A stretch of DNA of 64,000 nt. It comes from Streptomyces flavofungini. Its GTDB lineage: Bacteria > Actinomycetota > Actinomycetes > Streptomycetales > Streptomycetaceae. Every line of letters begins with the position of its first letter. Position 1 is the stretch's first letter. The stretch is from the NCBI RefSeq assembly GCF_030388665.1, contig NZ_CP128846.1, positions 806,001 through 870,000 on the forward strand. Reading direction: 5' to 3'. Position numbers and translations under genes: made by a program. Below are positions 61,169-64,000 of this stretch, piece after piece. The notes beneath the pieces were generated by a model. That model saw only the letters and a program-made list of their open reading frames with translations. It ran no database searches and was not told where the DNA came from.

Positions 61169-61654
61169 TCAGGAGTAGACCCAACGCCACGCATTCGAAC
61201 TCAGCCTGCACGTGATCCGCTGACCGCTCGCCGTCGTCGTCGCGGCTCCATGGTCACTGTTCCGGCAGAACTGCCCGGCCCGGTAGCAGTTACCGGAGTT
61301 GGAGAGGATCGAGCACTTCTCAGCCGGGGCCTTCGCCGTCGGTGAGGGCGCGGCGGGCGCAGTGGTCCGCCGGGACGGCGTGGGGGTGGGAGCTTGCGCC
61401 TTGACGGTCTTGGTCACCGTGGCACGGGGCTCGGGAGACGCGGTCTCGGTCACCATCGCGGTCGCGGTCGCGGTCGCGGTGACGGTGACCTTGGGCGAGG
61501 GCGTGCCGGCGGCAGCATCCTCACCGGCGCTGGTGCCGCCCAGGGCGCCGAGGGCGAAGAGCGCGATGCCGCCGAGCCAGACTCTTTTGCGTCTGTGCAG
61601 AGGGCGGGTATCCGCTCGTAACGGCTCCGGCGGCGTGGCATTCGGACTGGGCAT
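61169..61654 (-). CDS. Membrane-anchored protein with C-terminal Cys-rich domain
   Basis: A 161-residue protein. A short basic N-terminus and a membrane segment (VWLGGIALFALGALGGT) are followed by a Thr/Ala/Pro-rich stalk (VTVTATATATAMVTETA) and a small C-terminal domain with four cysteines (KCSILSNSGNCYRAGQFCRN, RITCRLSSNAWRWVYS). Similar tails end other Streptomyces surface proteins. ATG at 61654 has ribosome site GAGAGGGGACAG; the longer open frame is unlikely. Confidence 0.68.
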   Translation of the reverse strand: MPSPNATPPEPLRADTRPLHRRKRVWLGGIALFALGALGGTSAGEDAAAGTPSPKVTVTATATATAMVTETASPEPRATVTKTVKAQAPTPTPSRRTTAPAAPSPTAKAPAEKCSILSNSGNCYRAGQFCRNSDHGAATTTASGQRITCRLSSNAWRWVYS

Positions 61655-61839
61655 CTGTCCCCTCTCGGGCGCTGCGGGAGCGACGACAGTAGCGCCAGCG
61701 ACACGCTGTGTGGTGACCCAGTGGAGCATTAGTGATGATTCTGTGATCATCGAGGATCCCGGAAGCCTTCATCACCGCCCGCTTCCCGGCGTGACGATGC
61801 TGTCCGGTCCGACATCCACTCGCGCGAGGAACTGCCGCA

Positions 61840-61865
61840 CCGCCCTCACATGAGGGTGAGGGCGG
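61840..61865 (-). terminator. Terminator hairpin of the beta-propeller gene
   Basis: A perfect 10-bp stem CCGCCCTCAC-N6-GTGAGGGCGG lies 38 bp past the stop of the minus-strand gene. Confidence 0.7.
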
Positions 61866-61903
61866 CGCGGCACCGCAGAGCGCGGCAGTGGGAGCGGGAG
61901 TGG

Positions 61904-63010
61904 TCAGGAGAAGCGGCGGACGAACACGTCCGACTTGCCGTTGGTATCACCGGGCACGAGGTCGTCGGCCGTGGACTGGAAGACCACGTCACGCCCGTCG
62001 GCGCTGACCGCGTCGACCCCGGCCGAGGCGGGCTGGTTCGAGACGACCGCGTCGGTGCCCGTGCGCAGGTCGCGCAGGACGAGCGACGGTCCGGTCGTGG
62101 CGTTGGGGGCGTACAGCAGATGGTTGCCGGTGGGATCGATGGCCAAGCCCTTGACGTCCGGGACTCGTTGGGCCGTGCCCGAGCGTACGTCGTGGACGTA
62201 GGTGTCGGAGCCCGAGAGGTAGACGACCTTGCTGCCGTCCTCGCTGATCTGGACGATCGTCGCTTCCTTGGCCGGGCCCTCGATCGGGTCGGAGGTGGAG
62301 CCGTGGTCCCGGCCCCACACGAAGACGTCCTTGGCCTTGCCGTCCTGGTAGGCGACGAAGCGGCCGTCACCGCTGATGGACGGCCGGGACGGCGCGGTGT
62401 GGTCGAACCAGGCGAGTTCCTGCTTGGTGTCGGCGTTCCAGTCCCATACGTCGACGCGCTGGCTGGACGAGGGCCTGCCGATGGTGGCGACATCGGCGAC
62501 GTAGCGGCCGTCACCGCTCAGCGACGGCTGACTGCAGTTGAGGGCATCGCAGTTGAGGCCGATCGAACTGCCCGCGGCCCACTGGGCCAGCTTGACCTTG
62601 GTGTCCCTGAACAACAGCACCCCATAGGCGGCGTACTCCCCGTCACCGCTGATCACCGGAGAGGCGATCGGGGAGCTGCCCACGTTCTTGAGCTGTCCCG
62701 AGGGCTCGTCGCGCATGTACACCCTCGCACTTCCCGAGGCATTGCCCGGCGTGAGGTTCTTCGCCGACGACGAGAAGACGACGCGGCGTCCGTCGGTCGT
62801 GATCGCACCACCGGTGGAATCGCCGTCGGACTGCGTGCCGTCAGCCGCGACACTGATCCTCTCGACTCCGGGTCCGCTGTCCCGCGCGCCCCCCGCGGGC
62901 TCGGCCGAGGCGGCTCCGGGCAGCACCGCGGTGATCGCACCCACCGCGACCGCGGCACCTAACGCACCCCGTACGCGTCTGTTGGAGCTCCGGTCTGTGT
63001 TTCCCCTCAT
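61904..63010 (-). CDS. Secreted TolB-like beta-propeller protein
   Basis: A 368-residue exported protein. The signal peptide is VRGALGAAVAVGAITAVLPG to ASA. The mature protein has repeated propeller blades recognisable by the recurrent S/T-x-DGR-x-V/A motif: ITTDGRRVVFSSSAKNL, ISGDGEYAAYG, LSGDGRYVADVA, ISGDGRFVAYQ, ISEDGSKVVYLSG, VSADGRDVVFQSTADDLVPG. It has no enzyme motif and may bind protein or sugar. ATG at 63010; the longer frame starts with a TTG and adds a polar leader. Confidence 0.83.
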   Translation of the reverse strand: MRGNTDRSSNRRVRGALGAAVAVGAITAVLPGAASAEPAGGARDSGPGVERISVAADGTQSDGDSTGGAITTDGRRVVFSSSAKNLTPGNASGSARVYMRDEPSGQLKNVGSSPIASPVISGDGEYAAYGVLLFRDTKVKLAQWAAGSSIGLNCDALNCSQPSLSGDGRYVADVATIGRPSSSQRVDVWDWNADTKQELAWFDHTAPSRPSISGDGRFVAYQDGKAKDVFVWGRDHGSTSDPIEGPAKEATIVQISEDGSKVVYLSGSDTYVHDVRSGTAQRVPDVKGLAIDPTGNHLLYAPNATTGPSLVLRDLRTGTDAVVSNQPASAGVDAVSADGRDVVFQSTADDLVPGDTNGKSDVFVRRFS

Positions 63011-63340
63011 GATTTTCCCCCCAGTCAGGAAAGGTCTCGCCCCCGGTCTCCCGCCGGAGGGCCCCGCAGCATGCAACCGCGACGGAGCTGAGGGGTCAAT
63101 GCGTCACATGACATGTGAGAGGCGTGGTTTCGGTCATAGGGGATCGTCACGGCCTTGGCGCCGCATGATCCCCGCTACGCGCACAGCTGCACGCATCGGG
63201 CCTACGCAACGGGCGTGCGCCAAACCCCCGGCTCCCTCCGTCCGGTTCGGCGCAAGCCGCCCGCAGACAACCGGGCCCGGCATCAACCCGAAGGTCGGTC
63301 AGGGGACAGTCCTTGGGGGCTCTGTGGGAGCCGGCACCAC
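63011..63340. other. Intergenic region with a 15-bp palindrome
   Basis: No gene is supported in these 330 bp. The perfect palindrome TCACATG-A-CATGTGA (63104-63118) is about 95 bp upstream of the propeller gene and may be an operator. The rest is unremarkable. Confidence 0.5.
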
Positions 63341-64000
63341 TCAGCAAATGCGGGGCAGCAGTTCTCCCAACGGCATGTCCACCACCCGCCGGGCCCCGAC
63401 GAGCGTGCGGAGCGTGACGCGGCCGGGTCGTTCGGCTGTCACGCTTCCGACTCGCGCGGCGGCCGCGCCCTCGGGGCGGGCACGGAGGGCGGCCAGTGCC
63501 TTGTCGGCGGCGTGCGGGGGGACGAACGCCACCAGACAGCCCTCGTTGGCGACTGTCAGCGGGTCGAGGCCCAGCATGTCGCAGGCCGCGGCGACCGGTT
63601 CCGGGACGGGTATCGCGCGTTCGTCGATCTCGATGGCGACCTCCGCTTCGCGGGCGATCTCGTTGAGGGCGGCCGCGAGGCCGCCCCGGGTCGGGTCGCG
63701 CAGGGTGTGCACGGCCGGGCCCAACGGGCCGAGAGCGGCGACGAGATGGTGCAGGGGGCGGGTGTCGGAGACGATGTCGGACTCGAAGCCGAGTCCCTCG
63801 CGGGTGGACAGGACCGCCATGCCGTGCAGCCCCACGGGGCCGGACAGCAGGACGGCGTCCCCGGGACGGGCCCGGGTCGCGGACGGGATGAGGCCCGGGA
63901 TGCGGCGGCCGACACCGGTGGTGGTGAGGAACAGCTTGTCCGCGGCGCCCCTGCCCACCACTTTGGTGTCGCCGGTGATGACGGGCACCGGCACCGCGCG
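63341..64000 (-). CDS. hypE: Hydrogenase maturation protein HypE, C-terminal part (partial)
   Basis: The last ~220 residues of HypE, which forms the cyanide ligand of [NiFe]-hydrogenases from HypF-bound carbamoyl. The piece begins VPVPVITGDTKVV, then GDAVLLSGPVGLHGMAVLS, HTLRDPTRGGLAAALNEIA, VANEGCLVAFVP, and ends LLPRIC, the conserved C-terminal cysteine that carries the thiocyanate. The N-terminal AIR-synthase-like half lies beyond the right edge. Its presence implies a hydrogenase gene set to the right. Confidence 0.9.
   Translation of the reverse strand, partial: RAVPVPVITGDTKVVGRGAADKLFLTTTGVGRRIPGLIPSATRARPGDAVLLSGPVGLHGMAVLSTREGLGFESDIVSDTRPLHHLVAALGPLGPAVHTLRDPTRGGLAAALNEIAREAEVAIEIDERAIPVPEPVAAACDMLGLDPLTVANEGCLVAFVPPHAADKALAALRARPEGAAAARVGSVTAERPGRVTLRTLVGARRVVDMPLGELLPRIC

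Noticed and set aside
58816..61215. A 799-codon plus-strand open frame
   Set aside because: It runs opposite the cyclophilin and a membrane protein. Only its signal-peptide start looks coding.

Overview
The window is high-GC actinobacterial DNA, almost certainly from a Streptomyces chromosome. The evidence is very strong third-position GC, frequent GTG starts, tightly packed overlapping genes, secreted polysaccharide hydrolases, a chitinase promoter with the Streptomyces-type direct repeats, and a MmyB-type regulator next to an oxidoreductase. I see no rRNA, tRNA, CRISPR array, transposase or phage gene. Both ends are cut: a GH87-type alpha-1,3-glucanase enters at the left edge, and hypE (hydrogenase maturation) leaves at the right edge.

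Bases 1-27300 are ordinary accessory genome: extracellular hydrolases (GH87-like, TAP-type peptidase, class C beta-lactamase fold, SGNH esterase, GH46 chitosanase, GH19 chitinase), regulator/target pairs (XRE-MmyB with a quinone reductase, XRE-MmyB with a SnoaL-like protein, TetR with amidase, TetR with an alpha/beta hydrolase), a long-form GAPDH, an aminotransferase, a formylglycine-generating enzyme and a methyltransferase. Two decayed genes lie here: a TetR C-terminal remnant and a GAF protein broken by an exact 17-bp tandem duplication.

Bases 27417-46383 are the core of the window, about 19 kb all on the plus strand. The first module is a CHAT (caspase-like) protease, a MbcA/ParS-type antitoxin-like protein and a RES-domain toxin-like protein, joined by overlapping start/stop codons. 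After a strong hairpin comes a second, eleven-gene module, mostly joined by 4-bp overlaps: small protein, VWA protein, PP2C phosphatase, kinase-like protein, radical-SAM activase, coiled-coil protein, Clp-type AAA+ ATPase, Hsp70-like actin-fold protein, zinc-ribbon GTPase, GAP1-type GTPase-associated protein and membrane-anchored GTPase. This gene content resembles NTP-dependent biological-conflict systems. A plausible model is sensing or remodelling by GTPases, chaperone and AAA+ under kinase/phosphatase control, with CHAT and RES proteins as effectors; the sequence does not prove that the two modules act together.

Bases 46466-47704 (minus strand) hold a cytochrome P450 followed, 6 bp after its stop, by a previously easy-to-miss 60-bp gene for a 19-residue peptide ending WYWY with a near-perfect ribosome-binding site. 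This looks like a minimal P450-modified RiPP locus and is the strongest small discovery here. Next to it, 47960-50271 is scarred: thioester-reductase remnants, an LCP protein without membrane anchor, and a chimera joining an XRE helix-turn-helix to the C-terminal half of a GT2 glycosyltransferase that has lost its catalytic front half. A lone acyl-AMP ligase and a MerR-methyltransferase fusion follow.

Bases 53750-64000 return to ordinary genes: alpha/beta hydrolases, SRPBCC protein, trypsin-like protease, a CGNR regulator with a duplicated operator, cyclophilin, several secreted or membrane proteins, a beta-propeller protein and partial hypE.
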